Positions 10,630 to 23,182 of a stretch of 64,000 bases of DNA are shown here, piece after piece. This stretch comes from Atherinomorus stipes (lineage: Eukaryota; Chordata; Actinopteri; Atheriniformes; Atherinidae). Location of the stretch: positions 1-64,000 of the forward strand of contig JALJCO010012811.1 in assembly GCA_023101725.1 (NCBI GenBank), read 5' to 3'. Every line of letters begins with the position of its first letter. The stretch's first letter is position 1. Position numbers and translations under genes: made by a program. The notes beneath the pieces are model-generated. The model was not told the DNA's origin, searched no databases, and worked only from the letters and a program-made list of their open reading frames with translations.

Positions 10630-12560
10630 CTGAAGCTATAATGCTGTTTACCAACCTTTTTCTTCGTAGTTCCACGTTTTAGTGTCTTTCAGTTGATCTG
10701 GATCGTTTGCTGATGGCAGAAGAATCCATAACTATCGCTTACAGTGTTTGAATTTACCGCAATCGTCTTTTTCCTGCATCAAAACTGCAAATGTAGGTCA
10801 TTTGACGTCACGTCCGCAGGGCAGCTCGGGAAATTTGGACACCGAATTGCAGCGCATTTTGCAGCACACAGCCTGTTCAAGGCAACGGACAGAAACGTGG
10901 GTGGAAACATTCTTTTTGGTATTTAGCGCTTCATCACCCATTAGTATTAAAAAAATGGACATGCATGTTTGGTTTTTTAAAATTCCTGCCTCTAGTCCCT
11001 TTAAATGTTTTCACTTCCCCTTCATTCTTTCATAACAAACTTGCTGTTTAACCTGTAAACTGTGTCATTGCCATTTGATTTTACATTTACATTTGTGAAT
11101 CAAGTTTGAGTTGGAACACTGAGCAGATTGAGGGGAAGGCTATGAATATTTGAGACAAGCTTGTATTATGAACTGTGTTCTATTAGTAAAGTTAAGTGCA
11201 TTTTAGTGATGTTTCAGCAGGTATAAAATTCAGGTTCCCAAGTTGTCTAGCATTCAACTTGTTTGTGATAAATGTTGCAGCTCTAACATTTCTTTTGAAT
11301 AGTTGTGATATTTAGTAGTCTCAGAAAAATATATTTAGTTCCTTTGACCAGTATTTTTAAGTTATTTCCATGAAATCAAGCAAAACATGTGAAATGTTAA
11401 TTTTGCAGCCTTGATTCCGGATTGACATGACAACTAACAAATGTGTTTCTTGGTTTTTTTTTTCTATGAAATAAAATTTAAAAAGCATAGTCAATTTTGC
11501 AGACCTATTTTCTTAAATTATATACAATTACAAAATGTTTTAAATTTTAAATTGCCCTATCATCACATCACATGTAATTGACCTAAAATTAATAGAACAT
11601 TGAAATTCAATGGGAATAGCATGGTAATCACATGTAAACCAGCCCATTTTTTTTAACCCCTGGTTCAAGTGATGATAAAAACAATGGAAATACACCCACA
11701 TATGTTTGACTTTAATTACACAGCAATTCGACATTACTTACTATTTTACACTAAGACAGAAATAACTTTAAAATAATGCAGTAATTCCCTCATTTAAAAA
11801 AACTAAGTGTTCTGACAGCAATTACATATACTGTAGTTTTATGTAATTCAGTGGTAATTACATAATTTGTATAAAAAGAAAATTAAGGCCGTCAACCCAC
11901 ATTTTCATTATGAATTAATTTAATTGAAATTAGAATTAGACAGGAATAGTATTTTATGAAAAGGTTATCAAATGTTACCCAGGTAATTAAAAAAAAAATT
12001 ACAATTTTAATACCACACAATTTCCTTTTATTTACCTTTTGTTATTACCGTAGTATTACCATATTATTACATGCCATTATGTAAAGTGCTTTTGATTGAC
12101 AACGGTTCTTCTTGAAGTCTTGGAGAACCTGGACTGCAAAAATGCCACAATTCGTATTTTATGAACATGCAACATTCCACATTGTGTAATATACCATACC
12201 ACATATGTTTAACTAACAGTGCTGCTTTATTTTGAAAATCCACAAACAAAGAGTACAGGAACAACCTATGCAAACAAAAAAAGAGAGAAATATCCGTCTG
12301 ACATAGGTCACAACAGAACTGAATAAAACAAAATTTTTTACATGGAATTCTTTTTGTGTGCGCCTTTGGATTAAAAAAATATGAACAAAAAGTCCGATTT
12401 CACGAACGATAAAAGTTGCAACAAAACCTGAATGTCTACTTTATTTAAAAATGACATCTTTTTAAAACGCATATTCTACAACTTTGAATTCACTTTGAAT
12501 TCAAAGTTGCAACAACACTAGGATCTCAACTTTGTTCTTTGAAATGAAACATTTTCAGTC
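10630..12560. other. AT-rich stretch without a supported gene
   Basis: No splice-flanked exon or domain is recognised. The AT-rich part (11540-12080) has many TTACC/GGTAA and ATTAC words that resemble the diverged flanks of the satellite at 27500-27690. Near 12500 and 12580 the string TCAAAGTTGCAACAACACTA is duplicated. A CpG-containing stretch at 10800-10900 carries no readable protein family. Confidence 0.5.
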
Positions 12561-12563
12561 ATT

Positions 12564-12790
12564 TTACAAACTCAAAGTTGCAACAACACTATAATCTCTA
12601 CTTATCTTTGAATTTATAAGAGAGGGGCAGGAACTCTTTGTCTTTTTTTGTTCAATTCTAGCTTTTAAAGCTTCCTCACTGTCAAGAAAGGCCTTGACAT
12701 CTTTAGCATACTGAAGGAGTGAGCCCCCTCTGAATTGGGGTACCCTAGCTTTCTCCTCACAGTCGACTGCCAAATTGACCTCTGCAATCA
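12564..12790 (-). pseudogene. CCDC106-like gene, 3'-terminal coding segment
   Basis: Open frame read from 12790 down to the stop at 12564, beginning VIAEVNLAVD and containing LLQYAKDVKAFLDSEEALKA, a predicted helix. In the CCDC106-like family, which is multicopy in fish, an IAE-type motif followed by a helical C-terminus ends the conserved domain, so this fits the last coding part. The reading frame is cut off from the rest by the A tract at 12802-13096 and by a transposon end. A possible acceptor (CTGTGATTGCAG, ending at 12781) would give phase-compatible splicing from the exon at 14596-14727, skipping the damaged exon. Assignment rests on recalled family pattern only. Confidence 0.5.
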
Positions 12791-12801
12791 CAGAAAAAGA
12801 G

Positions 12802-13170
<369 letters not shown>

Positions 13171-13173
<3 letters not shown>

Positions 13174-13226
13174 AAACGTTTTGAGGAGTGCCAGGTATCT
13201 GTGTTGAACCTCTTCTGGTGTTTTCA
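13171..13226 (-). pseudogene. CCDC106-like gene, interrupted conserved exon
   Basis: After the acceptor TTTCTTCTTTCTAG the exon opens in the phase left by the upstream exon (G plus TG = Val) and reads VKTPEEVQHRYLALLKTFK, the typical start of the CCDC106-like conserved block. It then runs directly into foreign sequence (transposon terminus, then the A tract), so the middle of the domain is missing. On this reading the copy is a pseudogene unless the exon is skipped. Confidence 0.6.
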
Positions 13227-13514
13227 CTAGAAAGAAGAAAATAAAAACAATAAATGCAGAGTACATGCTAGTTAATACTTTTTTTTCTTTTTTAAATGTG
13301 ATGGTGGTGAGACAATTTTTTCCTCCCCCCTTTTTGTTGGGTAATTCTCTTGCCCCAATTAATTATTTTAATTTCTTAAAACTGCATTGTCTACCTTACA
13401 AAAATCAATGCACTTTAGAATTATACCTGTTGACAAGTATCATGAGCAGTCCTCTGCAGTCTACTTATTTTTGCTCAGCATTTCTGGTTGAGTAAGATCA
13501 GTGTTCATTTACAA

Positions 13515-13718
13515 CAGGGATGGGCAACTCTGGTCCTCGGGGGCTGGCGTCCTGCCTGCATTAGTAGTTCCCCTGTAGTAACACACCTTATGACCTGTGC
13601 AGAGCTTCACATCAAGCTCTGCATAATTACTCATTGATTGGAGTCCAGTGTGTTGCAGCCTGGAAGCTTACAATACGGCCAGGATACCAGCCCCGAGGAC
13701 TGGAGTCGCCCATCCCTG
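13515..13718. mobile_element. hAT-type MITE
   Basis: Terminal inverted repeats CAGGGATGGGCAACTCTGG at the left and CCAGTCC...GCCCATCCCTG at the right, 204 bp in all. Flanks ATTTACAA and ATTTACAT agree at 7 of 8 positions, as expected for a hAT target duplication. Same family as the outer element at 60296-62053. Confidence 0.85.
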
Positions 13719-14595
13719 ATTTACATTGAATGGTGATGGCTCCAAAATGTCAACATTTATTTATTATAAAAAAAGGTGATTCTTCAAATCTTTACCTTGC
13801 TACGACATTGAACTGGGAGGATAATATGATTAAATGGCATAATATTACAAGTAGCGTTTTTTTTTTTTTTTTTACTTTGTTGAATCCATGACAGTACACA
13901 GGAACATCATAGACTTACATAGCAAAAAAATCAGTTGTGTGTTGACACACAAACACAGAATTTTAGTGTAAATAAAGGCATCAATTAACCAAGCCAGTGT
14001 CTGAATGATTCCTGCCAAAAAGTCTGGGTGGTGGTTACGGAGGATGGAGAGATGGAGACTGCAGCTGCCATCCTATAGAACTTTGCTCACCTTACATGTA
14101 CATAATTTTTTTTCTCAAGCTGCAATGATGTATGGCACAATATGTCCCAGTAATTTGAAACCTTTCTGGGTTTCACCATATCTATTTCTCAATGTCCATT
14201 TCAGGAAATTTTCATACCTGTTTTTTTTTTAATAATTTATTTTATTTGCACATTTCCTCAGTCAAATTTCCCTTATAAACACATTGACTGTAAGTCCTTA
14301 GCTGGAAACAACAAACATGGCTGCTTGCATTGTTCTGGCTGTGAAACTTGTCTATATAGTGTAAATAAAGCCACATGCCAATACTAGGAATTACGGGTGT
14401 TCTGGTTTTCCTGCTTTGTTTAAAATTGTAAGTATGTGAGATACCAATGGTTTTAATGATTAACTTATCTGACATCTAATAAGTCTTGATTGCTTGCTGT
14501 TGTCACCACATTTATAGAAAGTATGGTCAATTGTTTCAACACATCCCTACATGTAACATGACTACTTTCAATTAAGCATAACCTACCTCTTTTAC

Positions 14596-14727
14596 CAAAC
14601 TTTATCTTTTTCCTGATGTCTTTTGACCTCCTCTTCTTCTTCCTCTTCTTCTTGTTTGTCGCATCACTAGATGATGAGGATGATGCAGAATCAGAGGAGT
14701 CAGAACCTGATGAATATTTTCTTGAGA
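14596..14727 (-). CDS. CCDC106-like gene, Ser-rich and Lys/Arg-rich exon
   Basis: Acceptor TTTTATTAG then an exon whose frame continues the coiled-coil exon (G plus TC = Val): a Ser/Asp run (SGSDSSDSASSSSSSDA) followed by NKKKRKKKRRSKDIRKKIKF and donor G/GTAAAA. The basic block looks like a nuclear localisation signal and is the part that, in CCDC106-like proteins, leads into the conserved C-terminal domain. It ends in phase 1, matching the exon at 13171-13226. Splice sites are intact. Confidence 0.65.
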
Positions 14728-15101
14728 CTAATAAAAATTAAAAAGGAAAAAAAAAATCAAACTTTTGCAAATGCAGTTGTGCAGTAGAACAAGTTGTGAC
14801 ATTCTTTGCCATCAAAAACAAATTTTGGTCACAGCATAAATGAGTGATTTTACAAGATCCAAAATTCTGACACCGATGAGGTTATAACTGAGGTCTATAG
14901 GTTTACTAAAATTTTTTACATCTTTTATTTATACAAGTTGTATGTGAAAAAATATCTCAAGTGGCATTTAAAAAATGGGAATAAAACTGGGGAAAGTTTT
15001 ATTCCCATAGAATTCAAGAAGAGCTTTGATCAAAATGTTTGCAAAAATATTCTTGAAGACTACTTAAAGCTGCAGTCTATAACCCTGAGAAGAGTGCAGA
15101 C

Positions 15102-15320
15102 TTAAGCCTGGATCAAACTAAAATACACGATTTTTGCCCGACGGAGGCGTCGCAGAGAGTCGCTCACTTTCGTGCACGATTCTGTGTTTATCGGGTCGCA
15201 GGACGTCGCGTCTTTGCATCGTGTAATATGACATAATCAGCGACTGGCGATTTGGCGTCTGAGATGCTTCGCGACCACGATGCAGAAAGACTGGCGTGTC
15301 AGAATTTTTGGTTATGTCCG
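15102..15320. repeat. Long inverted repeat, left copy
   Basis: About 215 bp starting at TAAGCCTGGATCAAACTA. It is similar over its whole length to the reverse complement of 27722-27945 (shared TCGCTCAC, TGTGACAT/TATGACAT, GATTTGGC and TGTCAGAATTTT words). It is either one terminus of a 12.8-kb element or a solo MITE. Confidence 0.7.
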
Positions 15321-16008
15321 TCTAGTGTGACATGTCCTATGATGTGCCCCCTCATATTGACCAATAGGAGGACAGTGCGCCTTCCGCTTCTACCAGAGAG
15401 ACGCTCAGGAGCGCCAGTACACAAACAACAATGGCGGAAAGGAGGAGACACGCAGCCGCTCTACGGTGGAACTATAATAATTTTATTTGATTGTTATTAA
15501 TCACTATACATTTTTTAAATCAAAAGCTGCTGATATGACTTTAGCCTTTTAAATAATCTAGATTTTAGAAATGATTTTTAAGAATGTAAATATCGTCTGA
15601 TAAAATCTTACTGATACAGAAATTTTACCGGTGAGTAAATGGAAATATAAATTCCTAGAAATAACATCCAAGTTGAAAAAAATCGTCTGTTAATTCATTT
15701 GCGTTTTGTGTTATGTTTTTATTGTGCAATATGGATGTCTGTGCATACTGAAGTCTTGCTGAAGAAAAAATTGTCATCAGTGGGGTTACAAAATGTATTT
15801 CTATTCTATCTTTATTACTATTTACATCCTATTTTGATGATAAGAATTCACAAGTGCCTCCAGACTTTGACCTTGCAACTTACAGAATAGTTAAACCTTT
15901 TATCTTTAGACTTGATGTTTGGTTCTTTTTTAAATAAAAGAAAACAAAGCAAAACTGATGTCTTCTGCTCAACAAACCTGTAGAAAGTTAACGGTTATTG
16001 TGCCTTAC

Positions 16009-16150
16009 CTTCATGAGAGGCAGTGCTAGCCAGTGCTTTTTTGAGTTGCTCTCTGAGGAAGTTTCTTTCATCCTCAAGTGACTTTATTTTTTCTTTTTGT
16101 TGCTCGATTATGGCCATGGCTGTTGGGGCCGATGTAGGGGGGTTCTGGTG
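16009..16150 (-). CDS. CCDC106-like gene, coiled-coil exon
   Basis: Acceptor TTTTGTATTAG, then HQNPPTSAPTAMAIIEQQK and a heptad-like helix (IKSLEDERNFLREQLKKALA), donor GAAG/GTAAGG. The coiled coil is the feature that names the family. The exon ends in phase 1 and fits the next exon (14596-14727). However, the upstream coding exon (18927-19011) also ends in phase 1, while this exon must be entered in phase 0. A small indel, a missed micro-exon or an internal start at the Met before AIIEQQK would be needed. The region was once coding beyond reasonable doubt. Confidence 0.65.
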
Positions 16151-16190
16151 CTAATACAAAAACAAAAAATACACAGTAAATTACTTAATA

Positions 16191-17790
16191 GAGCTCGCAA
16201 ACGTGACGTAAGCACCACTGTAAAACGCAATGTATTGTGGGAAGTACAGGCAGTGGAGGAATCAGCGCAGCACGGTTGCTTTGAAACTCCTCTCGCGGAC
16301 ATAGCGTTAAATGCAGAAATGGCTCGGAGTCGCTGAATTATAAACTGCCATAGCCGTTCTTAAGACCAACATAGGAAACAAATAAATAAAGGAATAAGCA
16401 TTTATCGATTTCCAGATTGGAAGCAAAACAGCACAAGACAATAAAAGAGATTAAACCTCTCCAATTACTTTTTCATTGACAGTAACACTTGCATACTATG
16501 GGACATTAATACTTTTACATGCAGTCGCTTTTTAAGCTGTTGTTTTACCGTTACTTCAGCTGAATTCCATAACAATGGAAACACAGTTTTAGATTAAAAG
16601 ATTAGGAAAAGAAAAAAGCAAATGATTTGTCGTCACCATCGTGGACACACTCAGAAGCTATTAAACTAATAAACATTTTTCCCTATTTTTACATTTACAT
16701 TGTGAATGCTGTAATTGAAGTTGCTCAATTAGGTTTTGAGCTCATGCAGAGAAGAGGTTTGTGGGGATTGCATACCGATGACAGAGGCAGCTGCACACCT
16801 GCAACATGATGACCTGACGTAGATCAGACTTGCCCAGCAGGCAGCCGGAGCGCTAAACTGCTGCTAACAGCAATGACAGTTCCCTGTTCCTTCACCATCA
16901 GCTGCTCCACCTGAACAACTGTTTGCAGAGTGACTTTCATGGAGTGAAGCTGCTGCATCAGACGCATTTCACCAGCTTGATGCACAGCGCGTGCCGAGCA
17001 GGCATCAGAGACATGGTTTGGAGGAGCTGGCTAGTCCTCAGATGGAAAGTGGACGGGGGACATCAGTTTCTGTTCATTATTGAAGTGTTGGACTCATGTC
17101 AAGTGACAAAGATATTTTTCCCAACATGGACTGTTTACTGGTATTCTGGAACACTGCTAGTTCCAAGTTGCGCTGAGCTCGGGGAGAAACTGGACCGGTT
17201 TAATAATAAATGGTCAATCCGCTGTCCTCCCTTTAAACTGAGAGCTGCAGTGCGCACAAGTAAACAGGTGAACAGGTAAACAGGTAAACAGCGATATGGT
17301 TGTCTTTTACTGCTCCTGAGCCGACAGCTGTGTTCACATGGTTGAATGGCTGTTTGTCGTGCGTCATGGATCAGTTATGGCTGTACACTCGTGTGTGTGT
17401 TTTATTTCACTATGTTGGTCTTATTGGGCAGCAAAGACTGATGGGGATTTTTTTTTAGATTGCAAAATGGGCTCTTTCTATTTGACTGCTTTGCTAATTT
17501 ATTGGAGATCATGTCACATGTGACCTGATGTAATACTGCAGTTGACTATTACTGATAAAAGACACACATCATGTGGAGACATTTTGTTAATAATGTTGTA
17601 ATTGAGAGAGATACGTTGTTCTGAATGTTATTGGAGGTGGAACACTGTTGAAAATAAATTTGGAACACCCTGTATTTGCTAGTGGACACCAAATATCTTT
17701 TGTTAATGCAATGCTAATGGTGCGTACAACGGTTTTCTGACCTTTGTTCCCACAATGCATTGCGTGTTCATCACGTGGTCTTGCGAGCTC
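16191..17790. mobile_element. 1.6-kb TIR element with TA flanks (intron of CCDC106-like gene)
   Basis: Left end GAGCTCGCAA preceded by TA, right end TTGCGAGCTC followed by TA. The similarity extends inward (CAATGTATTGTGGGA against TCCCACAATGCATTG). The interior has no intact transposase. An open frame at 16923-17279 gives no recognisable domain. Confidence 0.7.
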
Positions 17791-17964
17791 TATACTATTT
17801 TCTACTGTAAATTATAAAATGCACTGGAATAGTTCCCTGTTAATAAATCACAAGAAAATAGTCTTGTGCATGCTGTAATGTCCGTGATTTGTATTTTATG
17901 CCATTTATAATTAATTTGATTTAAACTAAGTTGGTTTGTCAAACCTACAACAAAGAGAAAAAAA

Positions 17965-18880
17965 AGGGAAGAGAAATTTTTTTTTTTTTTTTTTAAAAAA
18001 AGAGGGGGGGGGGCCGGGGGGGGGGAGGGCGCGGTGTAGAGAAAAAAAGAAAAAAAAAAGAGAAAGAAAAGGACCCGGGAGGTAAAAATATAGATCAAAA
18101 AAATAAAAAAAAAGAAAAAGAGAGGGGAGGAAGAAAGGGAGGAGAGGGGGCAAAAAAAAAACAAAAAGGGGGAGAAAGGGGGAGGGAGGAGTAGAAGAAA
18201 AGGTAATAATTAAAACAAAAATAAAAAAAAGCAAAGGGGGAGAGAGGGAGGAAAAAAAGATAGAAGAAGGGAAAGGAGAGAAGAAAGAAAAAAAGAAGTT
18301 AGTGGAGGGAGAAAAGATGGAAGGGGAAGGAGAAGAGAAAAGGTATAGTTGTAAGGAGAAGGGGAGGGGAGGAAAGAGGAAGGAGGAGGAGGGGGGGATA
18401 TGGAGGGGAGGGGGAGGGGAGAGAGGGAGGGGAGGGGGAGGAAGGGAGTAGGAGGGGGGGAATGGGGGGGAGGGGGGAGGAAAAAAAGAAACGTCGGCGA
18501 AATAATTTCCCAACACCCCGGGGGTGACTCACTTTCTCCTGATTGGTTGTTTATGTTGGGGTTTAAACCCCTGACATCTGAAAGTTGATTAGAGTAGAGG
18601 GGGGGAGGGGAAGGAAAGGAAAAAGAAAACAAAAAAGGAAAAGAAAGGGATAAAGGAAAAACCAGAAAGAAAAATATAACAGAAGGGAAGGGGGAAGGAG
18701 AGAAAAAAGATAAGAAGAGGAGGAGGAAGGGATAAAAAAACAAGGGGAGAGGAAAAGGGAAAGGGAAGAGAGGAGGGAGGGAAGAGGGGGAGAGACGAGG
18801 AATAAAAAAGATAAAGAAAAGAGGAGGCCAGGGAGGGACGGAGCGAGAAGCCCCCCTAAAAAAAAAAAAAAAAAAAAAAA
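17965..18880. repeat. Purine-only tract, ~900 bp, split by a short unique segment
   Basis: Almost only A and G on the + strand from 17965 to 18490 and from 18598 to 18880. A normal 107-bp segment (CGTCGGCGAAATAATTTCCC...) lies between. Open frames in it are compositional. A polypurine mirror-rich tract could form triplex DNA, or could be an assembly artefact. Confidence 0.85.
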
Positions 18881-18926
18881 ACAATAATAATAACAATCAT
18901 AATAATAATAATAAATAAGCACTTAC

Positions 18927-19015
18927 TTTCTGCTCTTGCTTCTTGGGAGGTTCTTTCTTCGGCTTCTCCAGATGAGTCATGGGGCCTTCTGCCTCTCCTT
19001 TTTGGAGGCATTGAA
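18927..19015 (-). CDS. CCDC106-like gene, first coding exon
   Basis: Acceptor AAACTTTTCAG ending at 19016, then TTCA and ATG at 19011. The exon reads MPPKRRGRRPHDSSGEAEE and continues to ARAES, donor AAA/GTAAGT (last exon base 18927). The basic Pro/Arg N-terminus fits the start of CCDC106-like proteins. It ends in phase 1, which does not fit the next recognised exon at 16009-16150. Confidence 0.6.
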
Positions 19016-19087
19016 CTGAAAAGTTTTAATATCATCATGTAAATATAGTGTGCTGCTCATAGAAAGCACGATGCTGAAGTTAGCCAC

Positions 19088-19233
19088 CCGATTCGCTGTG
19101 TGTGTAAAGGGCAATTCCACTGCATTTGCAAGAACACAGACTATTGGGCCTTTTCCATTGCAGAGGGGCTGTTGTAATCGTCTGTGTTCTTACAAATTCA
19201 GTGTAAGCGCCCTTTACGCATATGGCGAATCGG
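19088..19233. mobile_element. Palindromic MITE
   Basis: Two 53-bp arms (19088-19140 and 19181-19233) are imperfect reverse complements, ending CCGATTCG / CGAATCGG and meeting at AACACAGA / TCTGTGTT around a 40-bp loop. No coding capacity. Confidence 0.8.
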
Positions 19234-19671
19234 AAGCAAACTTCACTGTCGAAAGCTGTAGTATGAAACAAGTCAGTGTAAATACACTAAAAGTTATTGT
19301 GACCAACTGCTACTTCAAACATAATGACTGTTGATAAGTTTTTAGCGAATATGCCAAAACAAAACAAACAAAAACAAAATAAAAACATATATGGAGGAAC
19401 CTTGTGTATATTTTCAGAAAATTGTTGAGAAAAATAAGTATTCTCTGTGAAGTAAGGTAGAGGTGAAATAAGTTGGAAAAACATAATATCAAAGTAATTC
19501 TATGAGTTAAGGTAGCCTAGCTGAAACACTTTATCCATTGATATGCACTTTACCGAGCAAGCTAAGCTAGTGTTGTCTTCTACCCTGAGTTCATTTAAAT
19601 TTTCTCCGGGAATAAATTAAATAAATAAATAAAATTCACTCGTGCGTATTGCCTTTGACTATATCACTTAC

Positions 19672-19990
19672 CTTTTGATAGTTTGCAGCTAAAAAACAAA
19701 CAAACAAAAAAGCAAAGGGGTCGTTGATAGGAATCGCGAGTGAAACTGCTCAGGACTTGTGCACCAAACACAGGACACCTGCTGGGAACGATTCCTCTAT
19801 AAGCTGTGTTAAGGAGGAATACTAAAATTGTTGCACACACGCACATCGAGGAAATTGGATTTTCTTAAAATGTTATTTAACAAACAGTTAAAGATTATCT
19901 TTGTCAAATATATCACAAGTAATATGAATATAAATAAAATATTGGATGGACGCTGAAAGTTACGAAAGAGGAGAGAAAAATGGTGGGGCC
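19672..19990 (-). promoter_or_regulatory. Putative promoter and 5' UTR exon of the CCDC106-like gene
   Basis: On the minus strand, ACTTCCGGCC (near 20003-20012) is an ETS-type site common in vertebrate promoters. About 300 bp downstream is a strong donor, CAAAAG/GTAAGTGA, with last exon base 19672. The interval has no long frame and would be a 5' UTR exon spliced to 19015. The transcription start is not determined. Confidence 0.35.
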
Positions 19991-20601
19991 ACTATAGGTG
20001 GCCGGAAGTGTTTGTTTGAGCGCGCTTTTTTTTTTTTTTAGAAAAAAAAAAGGATTTCATTCTTTCTCTCAGAGTAACATTGCCTCACGGTGAACCTTGT
20101 GCGTAAAGTATAAAAAAAGACAGAGAGGGGGAAAAGGAAGAAAATATTTCTCATAAAATGCCTTTAAAAAATTAATTTGCTCCGCACACAGAAAAAAGTC
20201 CCCACAGTGAAGAGAAAGAATGCTCATGAAAAAAGGTGTTCGCACAAAGGATGGATAACGTTGGTAAGTTAGTGATTGATTTATATTTTTTGCTCTCTGT
20301 ATGTTTGCAAATAACTTGCAGATGTATTTGTGATTTTGAATTTAGAGGAAATATTGCATTAGCTTTTGAAAGCGATAATGGCACCATCTTGTGAAGATTG
20401 TGCCACCTTCATGTATCTGCACAGTTACTTTTTCTTGTTAAATTTTGTGGCTGTAAAAGTAAATAAAATGGCCACCTTCTTTCTCAGTGTAGAAACAGAG
20501 GGACATAAATGGAACTGCAGGGTTGAATGGACAACTTTTATCAAGTATTGTGCTAATTCTGATCCATGACTAAATCACTCACATTTTGTACTACTTCTTA
20601 A

Positions 20602-21786
20602 AGGAGCTGTATCATGCTTTTCAAATGTACCAAAAGTCAAATATAGGCATTTATAAGCTAGATATGTTCCCATCGTTACTATAGAAACTAATTTGGTGTT
20701 AAATATTAGTTTTTCGATGCATCTAATTTCCAACACGGAAGTAAGATGGCTGACTGTACTGAACCGCAGAGGTCTCGACCAATTGCAGCATGTTTTAGGC
20801 CCATTTCATGACGTCGCCCCGGAAGAGACACTTATTCTGAAGGGTCACAGAATTGTCTGTAGCACCGGCACCGGCAGCTCTCATGTGGATGTTAGTAGTA
20901 AACATTGATGGATAATTACTCCGATCGACGGGATAAAACAGACCAGCCTGTTATGGAGCTGTATGCGCTCGACCCAGAGTCTGATATGGAGTTTGAAGTA
21001 CACGCAGTACCACAGAAGTACCACAGAGACCCCTGACAAGTAAGTAAATTAGCGAACAAATCATAGCCTAACAGTTAGCATTGAGCTGAGAGATGTGTTG
21101 ACTCACCAGTGTTGTTGTCTGTCCATGCGCGTTTTTATAGTAGGAACTGCGTCAGGTTTCAGAAGTAATCCCGGAGAAAAAAACACTTTACTGCCCGAGA
21201 TTCATGAAGTTGTCAGGAGTGAAGTTCACACACAAAGTTGAGTTTTTTTTCCCCTGCTCCTGAAGTTATAATCCAACCACTTCTGGCAAGTCGATTCATC
21301 CAGTACAACAATAAACTCCCACGCTGAACATAACCACGCTGAACGTAACTGCATTTTTCCCAACTTGCTGTCCTCTAGAGCTTAAAAAAAAAAGAAAAAA
21401 AAAAAAGGAAGAAAATTCTCCTGAACTCTTGAGCAAACGTCTGTTTGCTGATGGCTGCTTGTCTCTGAGGAAATCTTCCTGCAGGTGTTAGTTTCTTCCT
21501 CAGAGAGTGTGTATAGGATTCTCTGAGTTTCTGCTCAACAGAGGGCGTCTTGCTACGATACTGAGCGTGCGCATTTGGACTTTCCTGATTGGTGCCACGT
21601 TCATACGTAACGGGGTGGGTAGTCAGCCGTTTACAGGGAGGTAGCGCTTGGTTTAAATATTCATGTAGATTACTCAAATATGCACGAATGAAGAAAAATA
21701 ACGATTTAAATCATTTCTTGATAAGGAAATAACACACTGACATGCTGAAAAGCTCTTAAAAGTCCATTTTTCATGATAGGGCTCCT
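20602..21786. mobile_element. TTAA-flanked DNA transposon, 1185 bp
   Basis: Both ends abut TTAA (20598-20601 and 21787-21790). The terminal inverted repeats AGGAGCTGTATCATG and CATGATAGGGCTCCT match at 13 of 15 positions. TTAA targets occur in piggyBac and Kolobok superfamilies. A short frame from 20909 reads MDNYSDRRDKTDQPVMELYA and ends soon after, which could be a transposase first exon; no catalytic domain is present. Confidence 0.75.
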
Positions 21787-21794
21787 TTAAAGTA

Positions 21795-22460
21795 TAATGA
21801 TTATGATGATTCCAAATATATTTGATTTAGTCTTAAATGATCAGTTTCTGCTTAGGGTGTGCTAAAAACATCATAATTTTTTTTTCTATATCTAAAAGAC
21901 ATGTATCCCTTCTCTGAGCTTCTCACTCCTCGTTAACATCTTGGATGATTTTTATTAATAGGCGAGTTATATCACACAAAGTTTCTTTCAAAACAGTTGT
22001 GCATTCAGCTTTTATTATTGGGATACTTTTTTGTACAATCATGAGCAAGTTTGTCAGCCAGAGAAACATGTCATGTTGTGATCAGTGACAGGGGTGGAAC
22101 ACATGTACAAGCCAATAGGCTGCATTCCCTCCTTGCACCATTTGCTACACATGTGTGTGCTAAATGATAAATCAAATCAAACAAATATGTAACACTGTCA
22201 TCATAACTTCAGAATATCCAAAATTTTATAGAAAGAGAATGATCCAAAATAATGAACAAAACCACACACACACAAAAAAAGTTATGCTTGAGCTATTTCA
22301 ATATTTTTGAACAATCTGTCACGTTTCCCTTTTGTTGTGGCTCACCGAGCTGGGTCGTAACAAGGCCTACAAATGGTCCAAACAGTTATCCTACCCATAA
22401 CATGTGAAACAAAATAAAACTATGTGATCTCAAATAAAACTCTAAAAGTGGCCAAAATTT
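21795..22460. other. Intergenic stretch, nothing recognised
   Basis: AT-rich unique sequence without splice-supported exons, recognised repeats or RNA genes. Confidence 0.4.
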
Positions 22461-22462
22461 AC

Positions 22463-22638
22463 AGTGCATGCAAAAAGATTAAAGACAATGTGAGTTGCTG
22501 AATTTTTTATTTTTTTTGTAATTCTGTCTCTCGCCATTAAAGTGCACCTATGATTAAATTGCAGGCGTCTCTAATCTTTATATGTAGGAGAACTTGTACA
22601 ATCAGTGACTGACTAAATACTTTTTTGCCCCATTGTAT
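22463..22638 (+). mobile_element. 3' remnant of a Tc1-like transposon
   Basis: The segment ends GACTAAATACTTTTTTGCCC then CATTGTA, a right-terminal sequence I recall from abundant fish Tc1-like elements. It contains the non-coding run-up to that end (AGTGCACCTATGATTAAATT). No transposase remains. Confidence 0.6.
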
Positions 22639-22654
22639 GTGTATATACTGTATA

Positions 22655-23000
22655 CAGTCCTCCTCAAAATTATTCATACCCTCCAGTTAAAGAAAATGCT
22701 AAATTCACAATAGTTATTCAAATATTAATAAACTAATAATGACAATAAAAAAAATACAATTACAATTTAGTGACGTGGAATATTGTTTTGGAATTGTAGC
22801 TTAACAAATAATTGGGAAAAAAATGTCCCAGAACAATTCAATCATCTGGCTCATAAACAGTTGGCTAAAATACCTAGCAACAGGTGCAAAAGTCTGATTA
22901 AGCATCACAGAAAACACCTGATTGCAGTGATTCCCTCAAAGTGTTGCTCAACAAAATTTTAGTTCAGGAGCCCCATCATGTTTGTATACTTGTATACCTT
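22655..23000 (+). mobile_element. Left-end copy of a Tc1-like element
   Basis: It begins TACAGTCCTCCTCAAAATTA followed by TTCATACCC and stays similar for about 340 bp to 36722-37040 (shared AAACACCTGATTGCAGTGAT and CATCATGTTT). The matching right end appears at 39525-39553, confirming that this is a transposon terminus. Confidence 0.7.
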
Positions 23001-23182
23001 TTTCATTTTAATACTTCTGTCCAATCTGACCTTTTACCGTAAGTGAACTGTGAATGAAAAATCACTTAGTTTATGATGAGATTTTACTAGACAGTTGATT
23101 AAATGTTGTGAATATTTAAGCTCATTTCTTATATCTCTGATATTGTTTTTCAAATAAACACCAGTAACATTTGTTTTGTTTT

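Noticed and set aside
15252..15500. 82-codon frame on the + strand
   Set aside because: Begins inside the long inverted repeat and shows no domain.
17802..18922. Pro/Phe/Ser-rich minus frames
   Set aside because: Compositional, from the purine-only tract.
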